A DNA stretch of 15,318 bases. It comes from an uncultured Bacteroidota bacterium. GTDB lineage: Bacteria > Bacteroidota > Bacteroidia > Chitinophagales > Chitinophagaceae. The notes below the pieces were generated by a model. It did no database searches and was not told where the DNA came from. It saw only the letters and a list, made by a program, of their open reading frames with translations. The stretch is taken from positions 1 through 15,318 of the forward strand of contig CAIJZG010000132.1 in the NCBI GenBank assembly GCA_903825065.1, written 5' to 3'. The position numbers were made by a program, and so were the translations under genes. Positions 13,881 through 15,318 of the stretch are shown piece after piece. Numbering within the stretch: position 1 is the first letter of the stretch; each line of letters opens with the position of its first letter.

Positions 13881-15251
13881 ATGGCAACTATCACCAGAGA
13901 GAATATTGGATTGCTAAACGACAAACTTACCGTGAAGCTGAGCAAGGAGGACTATTATGGCAATTTTGAAAAAAATTTAAAACAATATGCCAAAACTGCC
14001 AATATCCCAGGATTCCGTAAAGGGATGGTACCTGTTGGAATGGTTAAAAAAATGCATGGTCAGGGTGTTTTTCAAGACGAAGTTTTGAAGACGGTGGAAA
14101 ATGAAATGAACAAATACCTGAACGAAGAAAAATTAGACATTTTTGGACAACCTATTCCTTTAGAGAATGAAGGCAGCAAATTGGATATGAATAATCCTGC
14201 TGATGTTGACTTTTCTTTTGAAATAGGTTTAAAACCAAGTTTTGAAGTTGACGCTACTAAAATCAATGTCACTAAATACAATGTGATTGTTACCGATGCC
14301 ATGTTGAATGAAGAAATTGAAAGATTGCAAACCCGCAACGGCAACATGACAGAACCTGAAACAGCCTCAAGTGAAGACCATGTTTTGAATGTAACATTTA
14401 CGGAGATGGATGCTGCTGGTAATATAGTGGAAGGTGGAATCAATAAAGCAAACAGCTTATTGGTTAAATATTTTACCGAAGGTTTTAGATCGCAATTGTT
14501 TGGCAAAAAGATTGATGATATAGTAGACGTTCATTTGGCTAGTGCTTTTGAAGACAAAGAAAGAGAAGTGGTAATGGCTGATTTAGGCTTAAATAAAGAA
14601 GAGGCTGGATCTGCAGATAAGACCTTTAAAATGACGATTACCAAGATTGGTTTTGTAGAAAAAGCAGATTTGGATGCAACTTTCTTTGCTACTGTGTATC
14701 CGAATAACGAAATCACCACAGAAGAAGATTTCCGTGCTGCTGTGAAAACAGAAATTGAAACACATTTTGCTCAGCAAACCCGTAACCAGATACACGACCA
14801 GATTTATCATCATTTGATTGATCATACCAAGATGGAATTCCCTGAAAACTTCTTGAAGCGCTGGTTACAAGTAGGTGGAGAAAAGCCTAAAACTGTCGAA
14901 GAGGCAGAGGCCGACTACCCAACTTTTGTTGATCAATTAAAATGGACCTTAATTAGCAGCAAGCTTATCAACGACAACAATATTGAAGTATTGCCAGATG
15001 ATATTCGTGATTTTGCAAAAATGCAGTTATTCAGCTATATGGGTGGTCAGTTAGGCGCATTAGGCGATAACCAACAATGGGTTGACGATTATGCCAACCG
15101 TATGATGCAGGATAAGAAATTCGTGGAAGATAGTTACCATCGCATTAGTGCAGATAAATTGTTTACCTGTTTAGAAGGACAGATTATAGCAACTGATGAA
15201 GCCATCACCATGGAGGCTTTTGCAGAAAAATTGCACCACCACCACCATTAA
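13881..15251 (+). CDS. tig: Trigger factor, ribosome-associated chaperone
   Basis: Trigger factor binds the ribosome exit tunnel and shields nascent chains. In this 456-residue protein the N-terminal ribosome-binding domain (about 1-120) holds the signature GFRKG at 44-48, the L23-docking loop. The central region (about 155-260) corresponds to the FKBP-like prolyl isomerase domain (LLVKYFTEGFRSQLFGKKIDDIVDVHL at 193-219 in outline) but is divergent, so isomerase activity is uncertain. The helical C-terminal chaperone domain spans about 260-445. The protein ends with five consecutive histidines (452-456), encoded CAC CAC CAC CAC CAT before TAA. It has its own promoter and is separated from the tRNA by a terminator. 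The usual downstream partner clpP is not reached before the window ends. Confidence 0.93.
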   Translation: MATITRENIGLLNDKLTVKLSKEDYYGNFEKNLKQYAKTANIPGFRKGMVPVGMVKKMHGQGVFQDEVLKTVENEMNKYLNEEKLDIFGQPIPLENEGSKLDMNNPADVDFSFEIGLKPSFEVDATKINVTKYNVIVTDAMLNEEIERLQTRNGNMTEPETASSEDHVLNVTFTEMDAAGNIVEGGINKANSLLVKYFTEGFRSQLFGKKIDDIVDVHLASAFEDKEREVVMADLGLNKEEAGSADKTFKMTITKIGFVEKADLDATFFATVYPNNEITTEEDFRAAVKTEIETHFAQQTRNQIHDQIYHHLIDHTKMEFPENFLKRWLQVGGEKPKTVEEAEADYPTFVDQLKWTLISSKLINDNNIEVLPDDIRDFAKMQLFSYMGGQLGALGDNQQWVDDYANRMMQDKKFVEDSYHRISADKLFTCLEGQIIATDEAITMEAFAEKLHHHHH

Positions 15252-15278
15252 GAAGTGAGAAGTGAGGAGTGAAGAGTG
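15251..15278. repeat. Four tandem degenerate heptamers after the tig stop
   Basis: AGAAGTG, AGAAGTG, AGGAGTG, AAGAGTG follow without gaps from 15251, the first base being the last of the TAA. Two units are identical and two differ by one or two bases. The purine-rich character continues to about 15293. The last 67 bp of the window contain no recognisable gene. Confidence 0.7.
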
Positions 15279-15318
15279 GTGGAAGAAAAAAGTATAACCT
15301 AAAAAGGGCTGTCATTAG

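Noticed and set aside
14072..14506. 144-codon minus-strand reading frame within tig
   Set aside because: It lies wholly inside a confidently identified gene, has serine/leucine-rich shadow composition and no recognisable domain.
15234..15251. Vector-derived His tag at the end of tig
   Set aside because: The tail has five, not six, histidines, lacks the usual linker, and natural genomic sequence continues on both sides; a native feature is more likely.

Overview
The window looks like ordinary chromosome from an AT-rich member of the Bacteroidota, most likely the Chitinophagales/Chitinophagaceae (an inference from protein character, not a search). The evidence is: several upstream regions carry the Bacteroidota sigma-factor -7 element TAnnTTTG, start sites generally lack Shine-Dalgarno sequences, two genes appear to use TTG starts, and the gene set (group III truncated haemoglobin, alpha2-type glycyl-tRNA synthetase, DUF2961/GH172, YceI with an LHDW motif) fits that phylum. 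I see no phage, transposon, integrase, CRISPR or plasmid genes.

Layout. 1-1233: 5'-truncated ComM/YifB-type AAA ATPase. 1235-2053 (-): small soluble histidine kinase with its own promoter. 2242-3402 (-) and 3468-4979 (+): a divergent pair of exported enzymes, a GH172/DUF2961 protein and a beta-lactamase-fold serine hydrolase. 4979-5010: strong bidirectional terminator. 5011-7663 (-): a tight run dtd > truncated haemoglobin > MazG-like pyrophosphohydrolase > glyS, divergent over 36 bp from arfB (7700-8107, +). 8186-9691 (+): polysaccharide flippase, meeting PPK2 (9692-10588, -) stop to stop. 10652-11125 (+): free methionine-R-sulfoxide reductase, probably leaderless. 11316-12593 (+): DEAD-box helicase behind a roughly 120-nt leader and followed by a terminator. 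12721-13320 (-): secreted YceI protein. 13653-13734: tRNA-Leu(UAG) with promoter and terminator. 13881-15251 (+): trigger factor ending in five histidines, followed by heptamer repeats.

How the genes relate. The clearest functional theme is translation and its quality control in the middle of the window: glycyl-tRNA synthetase, D-aminoacyl-tRNA deacylase (which also removes glycine from mischarged tRNA), and divergently the ribosome-rescue hydrolase ArfB. A DEAD-box helicase, tRNA-Leu and trigger factor lie further downstream. A second, looser theme is redox and stress (truncated haemoglobin, fRMsr, PPK2). Nothing here amounts to a convincing new multi-gene system. The most checkable novelties are the operon pairing of dtd with glyS, a perfect 14-bp palindrome in the dtd/arfB divergent interval, the leaderless fRMsr mRNA, the structured helicase leader, and the polyhistidine tail with tandem heptamers at the end of tig.
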